The notes: generated by a model from the sequence alone, not told the origin. A stretch of DNA of 36,524 bases from CAZSWR01 sp964610885 (GCA_964610885.1 CAZSWR010000029.1:1-36524), one strand, 5' to 3'. Shown: positions 16,441-24,351, counted from the first letter of the stretch. Numbers and translations: made by a program.

Positions 16441-18878
16441 AAAAGTAATCTGTCTATATGCTTGTTCGTTTTGCCTTCGCCCCGGCCAAATCGCATCAGT
16501 CCGGGCAGCAGAACCAAATTCATTATCCAAATGCAAAGCATGCCAAGCGCCGAAAGCAATCCAATTGATTGTAAACCGCTATGCGCCGATATTGTCATCC
16601 CAATATAACCAAAAATTACGGTTAAAAATGCAGAAGAAAGCGGTTCGAACAATTCAATCTGAGTTTGCCGCAAGTCTTTCCGCCGGAAATACCAACGATT
16701 GACGTAGTGAATACCACCATCGACACCCATTCCCATCAGTGCAGGAATGCAAATCACGCTGAAGAAAGTAATTTTTATATCGAAGAAACCATACAACCCG
16801 AACATGGCTGCCAACCCGGCTGCGAGCGGGACGAACATCAAAAGAGTTTGTTTAATATTCCTTTGGAAAACAAGCACTACCAGAATGACCAACACCTGCC
16901 CCCAAATCACGATTTGCCACGCCTCGCCGAGCACCATCTCCAGCACGTCCGCGAACACGATTGATTCGCCGACGGGGCCTTTCACTCCGTCAGGCATCTG
17001 AATTGCCGACAGTTCCTTCGCCAGAGCCATCGCCACTCGGCCGTCCTTGCGTTCGTGTTTCGGATATACGTTTATCAGGTAATACCCTGAGCCACGGTTC
17101 CCGAGCAGATTGTCTGATATTATTGCGGGCACTTCGTGGATTGTTGGACCATTGTCCGTAAGCTCCCGACCGCTGAAGTCTTCGATGAGCGCTCGAATGT
17201 TGCCATCGGGAATTTGCTCGACGGGCAAGTTCGAGAAAATATCTTTCATTTCTCCCAACATCTCTCGCCGAGCGAGGAAGTCGGCAGAGTCCGGCGCGAA
17301 ATCGCGAATCGATTGCAAACGGTTAATCTCGGAATTGCTGTCGGATTTAGCAACCGAGAGCAGCCTCAGAGTCTGGTCCATCTTCTCGACGGAAGGGGCC
17401 GCATAAATTGCTGCCGGAGACGTCGTGGCCGAATATACGCTCTCGATTTTTGCATTGAGCTGCTGGTAGTCCTTGTAGTTGTCCCGTTTGAAGTCTGTAT
17501 TGCTCAAGAAATAATCAAAAGACAAATCGCGATACGCAAAGAATGCCCCCGCAAGCGTGATCAGGAGCAGCACTGACGTAACTCCACGGCCGGGCAGGTA
17601 GGCCCTACGCGAAACCGGACGCAGCTTATTGAGTTTGTTCAACTTCCAAACCACGATGAGCGCAGCCGGAAATGGTATGAACATGGCTGCAAGAATCGTG
17701 ATTATCGAGACAGAACTTAGTATCCCGAACTCGTAGAATCCTCGGAAATGCGAAAAGATCGCGACGACGAACCCGGCGGCAGTCGTCAGCGCAGACATAA
17801 TCACCGAAAGACCCGTATCTCCAAAGGACAACCTTAATGCTTCGCGCAAATCGTTTGTTTTTATTTCTATCTGGAAGCGCTTTACGATATGGATCGGATA
17901 GTCCGCCCCCAGCCCGAAAAGAATAACCGTCAGGAACGAAGTTATCAGATTGAGAGAACCAAAAGTTATCGGCACAAGCGCAAACGACCAAAGCAATCCA
18001 AGCACAAGCGGGAACAGAACCAGCGCCACCGCCCACGCTCCGCGAAAACTGTAGAAAAGGAGCAAGACGATTAGCGTTACGGAAATAATTGTCGCAATAT
18101 TCAAATCGTGCGAGATGGTATCGAAATCAATCAATTTATTGGCATGGTTCCCGCCAATGCTTGCCTGCACGTGGAAGCGCGACTCGGCCTCTCGGCAGAC
18201 CTCCTCGATTTTCGCTTTTAGTTTGCCCACTTCGCCAATGTTCGAGAAGCCTTGCTTCGTGGGGATCAGCATTGCGAAAGTTTTGCCGTCGGCGCTCTGG
18301 TGGTATTCGGTGCCGGAGGCGTAGCGCTGGAGCAGCACGGCCATTTCGAGCCGATTCTCAGCGTCGCCCTGCGTGGCGGCCGTTGTAGTATCTTTTTTAT
18401 TTGAAATAGAATCTTCGTCGCCCGTATCGCCGAGGTCTGCGAATGGGTTGAACTGGGCCTCGATGTCGATGGCTTTGTCATAGATTTCTTGGATAAAGTC
18501 CGTGGGGATCAGCATGTAATTGTACTTCGAGATGAAGAGTACCGGATATTTATACTGAACGTCCTTCACTTCGCCGAAGAGTTTGATTCGTTCGGCAGCG
18601 TACTCCACGGCTTTCTTGGTGGAGTCGGGGCAATCGCCCTCGAAGAGCGCGATGAAATGGCCGCCGTCGCCCACTTTGGCTTCGAGTTCCTTCGATTGGA
18701 TGTAGGCCGGATTGTCCTCCGGGAGCAGTTTCAGCAAGTCCGTATCGATCGAGATCCGCCCGACGAGCACGACGCACGGCACCGTCAGCAGCAAGGTCGC
18801 CACAAGTATTTTGTATTTGTGCGCGATCGAGAAATCGACCACGAAATCAATAATCCGGCTATAAATCCTTTGGAACAC
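16437..18878 (-). CDS. RND-superfamily MMPL/HpnN-like transporter
   Basis: This 813-residue inner-membrane protein has a two-fold repeated RND layout: TM1 (about 24-41), a large periplasmic loop, five TMs (about 270-420), TM7, a second loop, and five TMs (about 655-800). Both halves carry the central-helix motif with a buried aspartate (GLGADYPIHIVKRF near 325; GMGVDGGIHYVNRW near 717), which fits proton-driven export. Proteins of this COG1033/MMPL group move lipids such as hopanoids or other hydrophobic molecules. It starts with GTG at 18878, whose first base overlaps the TAG stop of the MlaC-like gene (TAGTG), and its own stop overlaps the next ATG. This indicates coupled translation of a carrier, transporter and outer-membrane barrel. 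No hopanoid synthesis gene is present here, so HpnN is only a similarity. Confidence 0.88.
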   Translation of the reverse strand: MFQRIYSRIIDFVVDFSIAHKYKILVATLLLTVPCVVLVGRISIDTDLLKLLPEDNPAYIQSKELEAKVGDGGHFIALFEGDCPDSTKKAVEYAAERIKLFGEVKDVQYKYPVLFISKYNYMLIPTDFIQEIYDKAIDIEAQFNPFADLGDTGDEDSISNKKDTTTAATQGDAENRLEMAVLLQRYASGTEYHQSADGKTFAMLIPTKQGFSNIGEVGKLKAKIEEVCREAESRFHVQASIGGNHANKLIDFDTISHDLNIATIISVTLIVLLLFYSFRGAWAVALVLFPLVLGLLWSFALVPITFGSLNLITSFLTVILFGLGADYPIHIVKRFQIEIKTNDLREALRLSFGDTGLSVIMSALTTAAGFVVAIFSHFRGFYEFGILSSVSIITILAAMFIPFPAALIVVWKLNKLNKLRPVSRRAYLPGRGVTSVLLLITLAGAFFAYRDLSFDYFLSNTDFKRDNYKDYQQLNAKIESVYSATTSPAAIYAAPSVEKMDQTLRLLSVAKSDSNSEINRLQSIRDFAPDSADFLARREMLGEMKDIFSNLPVEQIPDGNIRALIEDFSGRELTDNGPTIHEVPAIISDNLLGNRGSGYYLINVYPKHERKDGRVAMALAKELSAIQMPDGVKGPVGESIVFADVLEMVLGEAWQIVIWGQVLVILVVLVFQRNIKQTLLMFVPLAAGLAAMFGLYGFFDIKITFFSVICIPALMGMGVDGGIHYVNRWYFRRKDLRQTQIELFEPLSSAFLTVIFGYIGMTISAHSGLQSIGLLSALGMLCIWIMNLVLLPGLMRFGRGEGKTNKHIDRLLL

Positions 18879-19474
18879 TATTCTGCCTTTCCTGATTGCA
18901 ACCTCTGTGTTTTCTTCTTCAGGTCTGCAACGACTTTTTCGATTGTTTCTTTCCGCAGGCTGCGTTTGAATTGCTTCTTGAAGCTGTCCACGGTGTTGAT
19001 GTTGTCAACGATATAATTAGTAATCATATAGGACGATTTGATCTGCTCCACTTCGTAGTCCAAGTTGATCGAACGCGCCCCGGCGCTGACTTTCGTGCGG
19101 ACCAGAGTGGCTTTGCCTTTCTTCGATTCGCCGAGGTACTCGGTTTTGTCGGCTTTGTATTTCGACAGTTTGTTGGCATAAGAAGCCTTGAGGAACCCTG
19201 CCAGTGCATTTCGGAATTCCATTGCCTTGCTTTCGTCCTGGCAGACTGCATTTGTAACCCGTTCGGCAATTGTTTCGAAAGCGGTAACGCCCTCGAGCAC
19301 TCTTTGAATATCGGCGATCAATTGAGTAGTGCCGGCATTGCTTTTCTGCGCTTCGACGATCCGCGAATTCGCTTTCTTAATCAAATCGGTTGCTTTGCCC
19401 GATGCGCCGGCGGGCACGGTCAGCCAAACAAAGCACAGCAGCAGTATCGATCCAAGTGTAAGAATTTTTCTCAT
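18878..19474 (-). CDS. MlaC/HpnM/Ttg2D-like periplasmic phospholipid-binding protein
   Basis: This 198-residue protein has a signal peptide (MRKILTLGSILLLCFVWLTV, then PAGA). The body matches the MlaC (Ttg2 tolerance) fold: an N-terminal helix pair (ATDLIKKANSRIVE), TAFETIAERV, the NALAGFLKASYANKLSKYK segment and a lipid-pocket sheet (LVRTKVSAGARSINLDYEVE). These proteins carry phospholipids or hopanoids across the periplasm. Two ATGs are close together; I chose 19474 because AGGA (19484-19481) is six bases from it but touches the ATG at 19480. The stop overlaps the GTG of the transporter gene. No MlaB/D/E/F genes lie nearby, so it is not a standard Mla cluster; the partner seems to be the RND transporter, as in the hpnM-hpnN arrangement. 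Confidence 0.85.
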   Translation of the reverse strand: MRKILTLGSILLLCFVWLTVPAGASGKATDLIKKANSRIVEAQKSNAGTTQLIADIQRVLEGVTAFETIAERVTNAVCQDESKAMEFRNALAGFLKASYANKLSKYKADKTEYLGESKKGKATLVRTKVSAGARSINLDYEVEQIKSSYMITNYIVDNINTVDSFKKQFKRSLRKETIEKVVADLKKKTQRLQSGKAE

Positions 19475-19540
19475 AGTCATTCCTAATTATATTTATATTA
19501 ATTATTTATCTTTTGTTCTTTTGTACTGTCCTAAGAAACT

Positions 19541-19747
19541 GTTGAAAAAGTATTGATCAGCCATCCCACGGGTTAACCCGTGGGTTCGATACAAGCCATA
19601 CCCCCTATATTATCAATGTATTAGCCTATACCGTTCTTTAGCCCCCTTGGAAAAAGGGGGTTGGGGGATTTGTCGATATTTCAATGAGTTACTGCAACTC
19701 TGACAACGGGGCAAGCCCCCACTCCTTCCAGAAAATACTTTTTCAAC
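19541..19747 (+). mobile_element. MITE-like element with 14 bp terminal inverted repeats (dispersed repeat copy C)
   Basis: GTTGAAAAAGTATT (19541-19554) is repeated exactly in inverted orientation as AATACTTTTTCAAC (19734-19747). Inside are the same blocks as in copies A and B: the 20 bp palindrome CCCACGGGTTAACCCGTGGG (19565-19584), a GCCCCC/GGGGG hairpin (about 19641-19664) and a degenerate TTGATATATCAA. It has no coding capacity, so any movement would need a transposase in trans. No target duplication could be fixed with certainty. Confidence 0.75.
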
Positions 19748-19857
19748 AACCTGCTAAATAGATTTGACATACAACTATTATAATCACATCTTCTCATCAT
19801 CTCATCATCACATCATCACATCACCACATCAGCTCATCAGCTCATCAGCTCATCAAC

Positions 19858-20020
19858 TATTTCTCGGACGGATTTGGAACCCGCCCCTACACATCTTCCT
19901 ACTTGCTCCTTTTACCTTTCTACTTGCAACTATTATCATCACATCTTCTCATCATCTCATCACCACATCAGCTCATCAACTATTTCTCGGACGGATTTGG
20001 AACCCGCCCCTACACATCTT
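19858..20020. repeat. 123 bp tandem repeat interrupted by a scaffold gap
   Basis: The unit begins TATTTCTCGGACGGATTTGG at 19858 and again at 19981, a period of 123 bp with nearly perfect identity. Each unit contains the GGAACCCGCCCCTACACATC palindrome half, a TACTTGCTCCTTTTACC segment, ACTATTATCATCACATC and a TCATCA/AGCTCATCA tract. After the gap the sequence resumes at 20121 exactly two bases further into the unit, so the true copy number is unknown. Confidence 0.85.
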
Positions 20021-20120
20021 NNNNNNNNNNNNNNNNNNNNNNNNNNNNNNNNNNNNNNNNNNNNNNNNNNNNNNNNNNNNNNNNNNNNNNNNNNNNNNNN
20101 NNNNNNNNNNNNNNNNNNNN
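20021..20120. other. Scaffold gap (100 N)
   Basis: Exactly 100 N. The sequence before it ends ACACATCTT and the sequence after it starts TACTTGCTCC; in an intact unit these are separated by CC only. The assembly therefore broke inside the tandem repeat, and the gap length is a placeholder. Confidence 0.97.
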
Positions 20121-20196
20121 TACTTGCTCCTTTTACCTTTCTACTTGCAACTATTATCATCACATCTTCTCATCAGCTCATCATCTCATCATCATA
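20121..20196. repeat. Last (partial) unit of the 123 bp tandem repeat
   Basis: Repeats the TACTTGCTCCTTTTACC to TCATCATCATC part of the unit and runs up to the stop codon of the TolC-family gene. The TolC-family message therefore ends directly in the repeat, with no separate terminator visible. Confidence 0.8.
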
Positions 20197-21576
20197 TCAA
20201 AACTCCACTCTCCCCTTTTCGGCCCATTCGACGTATCGCGAGGAATTGCCCGTGGCGAATGCCAGCTCGGCCAGCGATATGCAGAAAGCGAATTCGGTTT
20301 CGATTTCCTTGCCGCGCAGCTGTAAGTATGTGCTGATTGCTTTTACTAATCTTTCCGGCTCGCCGAAGCCGTCGTCGAAATTCATCATGGCCATTTCCAC
20401 CCAAGATCGGGCAGCGCCGAGCGATGAGCGCACGTCCGCCAGCGCGTCTCGTTGGGATTTGGCGTCTAAGTATGCTTTCGAAATTTTTAGCCCGATCTGG
20501 GCTTTCAGCAGTTTCAGTGTCTCCGAAATTGAAGCGTGGCGCGCCTGCCACTCCTCTTCTTCGATGCTGGCCGAGCGGAAATTAAGGTTCCATTTGGCCC
20601 CGAGGAACGCCCCGAGGTTCAAATAGTTAAAGTTGTCGTAAACGAATGGATTGTCCTGCCGAGTCCTGTTACCCGCCCAACCAAATTCGACGCCACCGGC
20701 GGCAAAGATAGTGGGCATTTTGTCGCTTCGCGAAAGGTTAATTTTAGCTTCGATTGCCCTAAGTGCAGCCTCCAGCGCGGCAATTTGCGGATGCAGGCCG
20801 CAGGCAGATTCGATAATTGAATGCGGGACAGTGTCCGAGCATTCGAAACTCGGCGCCGAGCGTGTGGCAAAAGTGGCGCTGTCCGGCCTCAGCTCGCCAG
20901 TAAGCTCCGAGAATGCCTTCAGTGCGAGCGCCACGCCGTTTCTGCTCGAATTGTATAGCGATTTCACAATGTATTCGTTGCTCTTCACCTCGAAGGAATA
21001 CGATTGGTCAAGTTCGGAATCTTCTTTATCAATTTCTTGCTCCACCCTCAGCGAGAGCGAATCGAAAGCGTTTTTCATTTCCTCGGCGGCCTCTTGCGCC
21101 CTTTCGGCGAAGACGACGCTCCAATATGATTTGATTACGTTGAAATCGAATTCATCATTTTCTGACCGGCCTTTTTCCGATTGGGCGCGGTAAAGCTCGT
21201 CGGTTGCAGTCTCGGCCCAACCCAATCGCCCGAATGTGTAGATTGGTTGAACCAGCTTGATCTCCGATTGGAAGAATGGCCCCCAATCCTTGAATTCAAA
21301 CTTTCCGGTGGACGAATGCAAAACGTCGCCCTCGGCTCCGGGCACTACTCCCGCCCGCACGTCCAATTCGGCCATTGGTAGCAGTTTCGCAGCCTGCACG
21401 CGCTTTCCGTCTGCCCGGGCTGCCTCGGTTTCCGCTGTAGTTCGGCGGTAGAATGAGTTGTTTGCCCTCGCGGACTCGAGAGCGCCGCGCAGCGAAATCT
21501 CCTTGGATTGCGTAACACTTGCGCCCAGAAGCAACATTGCTAAGAATGCAAATATATGACAATGTTTTAGTATCAT
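20197..21576 (-). CDS. TolC-family outer-membrane efflux protein
   Basis: This 459-residue protein has a signal peptide (MILKHCHIFAFLAMLLLGASVTQS) followed by the two-fold repeated, helix-rich pattern of outer-membrane factors. The first repeat starts LRGALESARANNSFYRRTTAETEAARADGKRVQAA; the second starts at about residue 260 with SACGLHPQIAALEAALRAIEAKINLSRSDKMP, the usual LP-x-sequence that begins the barrel strands. The C-terminal half has long helices (LLKAQIGLKISKAYLDAKSQRDALADVRSSL). It should form a trimeric channel-tunnel for export. No adaptor (HlyD-type) or pump lies next to it; the nearest transporter is the RND protein two genes downstream on the same strand, separated by repeats. 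Start at the ATG 21576. A large stem-loop region sits 11 bases upstream of the start. Confidence 0.88.
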   Translation of the reverse strand: MILKHCHIFAFLAMLLLGASVTQSKEISLRGALESARANNSFYRRTTAETEAARADGKRVQAAKLLPMAELDVRAGVVPGAEGDVLHSSTGKFEFKDWGPFFQSEIKLVQPIYTFGRLGWAETATDELYRAQSEKGRSENDEFDFNVIKSYWSVVFAERAQEAAEEMKNAFDSLSLRVEQEIDKEDSELDQSYSFEVKSNEYIVKSLYNSSRNGVALALKAFSELTGELRPDSATFATRSAPSFECSDTVPHSIIESACGLHPQIAALEAALRAIEAKINLSRSDKMPTIFAAGGVEFGWAGNRTRQDNPFVYDNFNYLNLGAFLGAKWNLNFRSASIEEEEWQARHASISETLKLLKAQIGLKISKAYLDAKSQRDALADVRSSLGAARSWVEMAMMNFDDGFGEPERLVKAISTYLQLRGKEIETEFAFCISLAELAFATGNSSRYVEWAEKGRVEF

Positions 21577-21587
21577 ACTTATTAATA

Positions 21588-21699
21588 CCGGAGCCGAAAC
21601 CGCGTCGGAGCTATTGGAATCCGTTAGGCGAGGCTCAGAGGAGTGCCCCGCATTAACGGAAACGGGAAAAAAATAGCATACTGCTCGGTTTCGCTCCGG
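21588..21699 (-). promoter_or_regulatory. Large structured leader upstream of the TolC-family gene
   Basis: On the minus strand CCGGAGCGAAACC (21699-21687) can pair with GGTTTCGGCTCCGG (21601-21588; one bulge), closing a domain of about 110 nt. Inside, CCGTTA-AT-GCGGGG (21659-21646) pairs with CCTCGC-C-TAACGG (21633-21621). A seven-T run follows a weak AGCA/TGCT hairpin. The closing stem ends 11 bases before the ATG at 21576. It does not match a riboswitch I recognise. It may be an RNA element or a palindromic insertion. Confidence 0.55.
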
Positions 21700-21865
21700 A
21701 TTCTTTCAACAAAATACAAGTACAATTGTGCAATGTAAGTGTGTGAAATATGTTTCTTTTTAACACACTACGAGTCTGTTGAAAAAGTTATTTCCATTCT
21801 TGCTCTCCTCGCATTAGCAAGGAAAGAGCCTTTAGGAAATATTTCTTAATACACACCCACTAAAG

Positions 21866-21995
21866 GGGCTGTCTCAAAAGTCCAAAAAACATTTTCTTGT
21901 CATGTTGAACGAAGTGAAACATCCATATATTGCAAAGACTAATGAAAAAAAATGGATTCTTCACTTCGTTCAGAATGACACTTTTGAGACAGCCC
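21866..21995. mobile_element. 130 bp MITE-like element with perfect 16 bp terminal inverted repeats
   Basis: GGGCTGTCTCAAAAGT (21866-21881) is exactly inverted at 21980-21995. The interior is also a near-palindrome: TGTTGAACGAAGTGAAACAT on one side and a GGATTCTTCACTTCGTTCAG arm on the other. It cannot code for protein. The ends resemble those of DDE insertion sequences such as the IS1182/IS5 groups (from memory), so it is probably a non-autonomous derivative. Confidence 0.85.
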
Positions 21996-22068
21996 AGATA
22001 TGTAACTATCGACTTTCAATTTTGATATAACTTGAAAGTTGATTTCAAGCCTCAATTATCAAATAACG

Positions 22069-23424
22069 TTACGCAACGGTACTTTCTTCTTTCATCAATT
22101 TCATCATGTCCTCGACCTCTTCCTCGATGTGGTTGATCGGGGCCGCGCCGATTGTCTTGCGGAGCATGTTTTTCATTTTCATCGATTGGATGAACAAATC
22201 ATGCTCGGCCACGCGGTTCGGCTCGTGGATCGGGCTCTTGAAGTAGAACGAGAGCCACTCTTGGATCCCGCGGAATCCCAAACGGTGTGCGTAGTCCATG
22301 AAAAGTACTAAATCGAGCGCGAGCGGCGCCGCCAAGATCGAATCGCGGCAGAGGAAATCAATTTTCAGCTGCATCGGGTAGCCCATCCAACCGAAGATGT
22401 CGATATTGTCCCAACCTTCTTTGTTGTCGCCTCTGGGCGGATAGTAATGAATGCGGACTTTGTGGAATATATTCCCATACAGTTCCGGGTACAGGTCCGG
22501 CTGGAGAATTCCGTCCAGCACGCTGAGTTTGCTGACTTCTTTCGTTTTGAACGAACCCGGATCGTCGAGCACTTCGCCGTCGCGGTTGCCGAGGATATTG
22601 CTGGAGAACCAACCCGACAGCCCGAGCGCTTTGGCGCGGAGCATCGGCGCAAGCACTGTTTTCATAAGTGTTTGTCCGGTTTTGAAGTCCTTTCCGGCTA
22701 TCGGAATTCCGCGTTCTTTGGCCATTTGGACGAAATATGGAATTTCGCACGAGAGGCTGGGCGAGCCATTGATGTATGCGACATTTTCGCTCAGGGCTGC
22801 ATAGCAATAGAGCATACTCGGCGAGATGTCTGCATGGTTCTCGCGAACTGCCTTTTCGAAATGCTCGGCGGTGTCGTGCACTCCGTCCATGGCGATGTAG
22901 GTTTCAGTGCTGGCGCACCAGATCATCACGACGCGGTCGCAATTGTTCTTTACTTTGAACTTGCGAATATCCTCGCGGAGAGCCATGTACCAGTCGTATT
23001 TGTTCGATCCGGCCTTGTAGTAATCGGCGTGGAGTTTCTTGACGTAGCGCTGCTCAAAGACGCCAGGCATCACGTCGATTGCTTTCATTTCGTCTTCCAC
23101 CTTCCGCAAGTCTTTTTCCGTCAGCACTTCGGCGTCGAGAGCTGCTTCGTAGCAATTCGCTTTGCGGACGTCCCAACCGCCAAAGACGATATCGTCCAAA
23201 TCGGCCAGTGGGACGACGTCCTTTATAAGCGGCATATTGTTTTCCGAGCGGTTGCCGAGCCTGATCCTGCCCATTTGCGTAAGCGAGCCGATTGGCTGGG
23301 ATTTCCCCTTGCGGACGGCCAGAGTGCCCGCGACAAAAGTCGTGGCGACTGCACCGCCGATACCGATAATTAATACGCCCAATTTGCCTTTGGGCTTGTT
23401 GTTGGCAAATTCTTCTTTAGTCAT
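22069..23424 (-). CDS. ino1: myo-Inositol-1(3)-phosphate synthase
   Basis: This 451-residue enzyme converts glucose 6-phosphate to inositol 3-phosphate with NAD. It has the NAD-binding loop GIGGAVATTFVAG (residues 21-33), the family signature around NILGNRDGEVLDDPGSFKTK, and the active-site block DNIDIFGWMGYPMQLKIDFL followed by RDSILAAPLALDLV. The length fits the bacterial/archaeal form rather than the longer eukaryotic one. The ATG at 23424 has AGGTG six bases upstream and lies 10 bases after the stop of the HAD gene. It is the last gene of the inositol cluster. Its product is the substrate that the cluster's transferase and phosphatase would use. The assignment is firm at family level. Confidence 0.95.
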   Translation of the reverse strand: MTKEEFANNKPKGKLGVLIIGIGGAVATTFVAGTLAVRKGKSQPIGSLTQMGRIRLGNRSENNMPLIKDVVPLADLDDIVFGGWDVRKANCYEAALDAEVLTEKDLRKVEDEMKAIDVMPGVFEQRYVKKLHADYYKAGSNKYDWYMALREDIRKFKVKNNCDRVVMIWCASTETYIAMDGVHDTAEHFEKAVRENHADISPSMLYCYAALSENVAYINGSPSLSCEIPYFVQMAKERGIPIAGKDFKTGQTLMKTVLAPMLRAKALGLSGWFSSNILGNRDGEVLDDPGSFKTKEVSKLSVLDGILQPDLYPELYGNIFHKVRIHYYPPRGDNKEGWDNIDIFGWMGYPMQLKIDFLCRDSILAAPLALDLVLFMDYAHRLGFRGIQEWLSFYFKSPIHEPNRVAEHDLFIQSMKMKNMLRKTIGAAPINHIEEEVEDMMKLMKEESTVA

Positions 23425-23434
23425 AATACACCTA

Positions 23435-24142
23435 TCAGTATTTTTTGAGAACGGAACTAATTTCCGATAAATTCTTTATTATGTGGTCAGCATCGTCATG
23501 GTTGTCAATTGTTTCCCATGATTTGCCTCGCAGCCATATCGTATGGCAATTCAATTTTTTCGCAGGTTTAATATCCCTTTCGTAGCTGTCCCCGACTGCG
23601 AAAGAGTTTGAAGCGTCCACGCCAAGGTTGGAAATGGCCAGCGCCCAAATTGCGGGATCGGGTTTGCGCAGGCCGACAATTTCCGAATCGATTATCACAT
23701 CGAAAATCTTATCCAATCCGAACTCGCGGCAGATAATATCCAAATTCCCGTCGCAATTCGACACCAAAGCCAATTTGTAGTCGGGCTTCAGCGCGCTAAT
23801 CACTTCTGCGCTCCGCTTAATGCACTCCGAGGCGGCTTGATACGCATAATCTGTAATCTTTTCGATAGCGCGGGCGTCGATTGCAAATCCGGGAATGTTC
23901 GCCATCAAATATTCAAACTGGTGGAACAGCTGATGGAACAGATTCTGGCGAAAATCGGCATGGCGGAGCAGTCCATTGCTGCTCAGGAAACGGTCAGAAT
24001 ACAGAAACGCCTCGCGCAGGCTTTCGCCTGGGACTTCGATAGAAAATTCTCGATAGATTTCGGCAAACCTCTCGCTCCAATGCACTCCGTCGGTATCCAG
24101 CGTGCCACCGAAATCAAATAATATAGCTTTGTTTGTTTTCAT
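23435..24142 (-). CDS. HAD-superfamily phosphatase, probable (phosphatidyl)inositol-phosphate phosphatase
   Basis: This 235-residue HAD hydrolase has motif I ILFDFGGTLD (nucleophile D10), motif II LALVSNCDGN, motif III GLRKPDP and motif IV AVGDSYERDI. In motif I the usual second aspartate is glycine (DFGGT), a variant found in some HAD phosphatase groups; it removes the usual general acid/base residue, so activity and mechanism need care. A helical cap lies at about 20-100. Its place directly before the inositol-phosphate synthase gene (10-base spacing) suggests that it removes the phosphate left after inositol phosphate is put onto a lipid, or frees inositol from inositol phosphate. No signal peptide, so it is cytoplasmic. 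The substrate is inferred from context only. Confidence 0.8.
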   Translation of the reverse strand: MKTNKAILFDFGGTLDTDGVHWSERFAEIYREFSIEVPGESLREAFLYSDRFLSSNGLLRHADFRQNLFHQLFHQFEYLMANIPGFAIDARAIEKITDYAYQAASECIKRSAEVISALKPDYKLALVSNCDGNLDIICREFGLDKIFDVIIDSEIVGLRKPDPAIWALAISNLGVDASNSFAVGDSYERDIKPAKKLNCHTIWLRGKSWETIDNHDDADHIIKNLSEISSVLKKY

Positions 24143-24351
24143 CTAAAATAATAAAATTAAACATAATCCTGTCGTGTCTAATTATTCCAAATTGTTCATT
24201 AGAAAAACCCTCAATCCCTATATCCCTTTCTCCCAAAGGGCGAAAGGGACTTCCCATAAAGCACGTTTTCTTACTCCTTTCTCCCGTCGGGAGAAGGGCC
24301 GGGGATGAGGGAGATATCATTTATTTCGACTTTAAATAGCACAATTCGGGA
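24143..24351. repeat. REP-like hairpin-rich spacer inside the inositol cluster
   Basis: Between the flippase-like gene and the HAD gene. TTCTCCCG (24279-24286) and CGGGAGAA (24288-24295) form a tight hairpin within CCTTTCTCCCGTCGGGAGAA, followed by GGGCCGGGGATGAGGG. A second hairpin is CCCTTT/AAAGGG at about 24228-24247. This CCTTCTCCC/GGGAGAAGG pattern is a common intergenic repeat in many bacteria. It may weaken or separate transcription of the last two genes. Confidence 0.6.

Larger units (their letters stand above)
19475..20196. other. Repeat-filled intergenic region between TolC-family and MlaC-like genes
   Basis: Apart from about 60 bp of AT-rich likely promoter upstream of the MlaC-like gene, this stretch is made of a MITE-like element (19541-19747), a TCATCA-rich simple-sequence tract (19786-19857), a 123 bp tandem repeat and a 100-N gap. 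Apparent reading frames through it come from repeats and cross the gap; none is credible. Confidence 0.8.
21577..22068. other. Intergenic region between the inositol-phosphate synthase and TolC-family genes
   Basis: Contains the structured leader (21588-21699), a GTTGAAAAAG end-like fragment at about 21777-21786 resembling the terminal repeat of the element at 19541, the 130 bp MITE-like element (21866-21995), and a small ACTTTCAA/TTGAAAGT hairpin just after the inositol-phosphate synthase gene (about 22012-22040). No gene is seen. Confidence 0.65.

Noticed and set aside
16437..19474. Calling the MlaC-like/RND pair hpnM-hpnN (hopanoid transport)
   Set aside because: Similar arrangement, but no hopanoid synthesis gene is in the window and an extra barrel gene is present; cargo is left open.
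19858..20196. CRISPR array
   Set aside because: The repeat is a direct head-to-tail unit of 123 bp with no variable spacers and no cas gene nearby.
19764..20626. Plus-strand frames running through the 123 bp repeats and the N gap
   Set aside because: They consist of translated simple sequence and Ns and then run antisense to the TolC-family gene.
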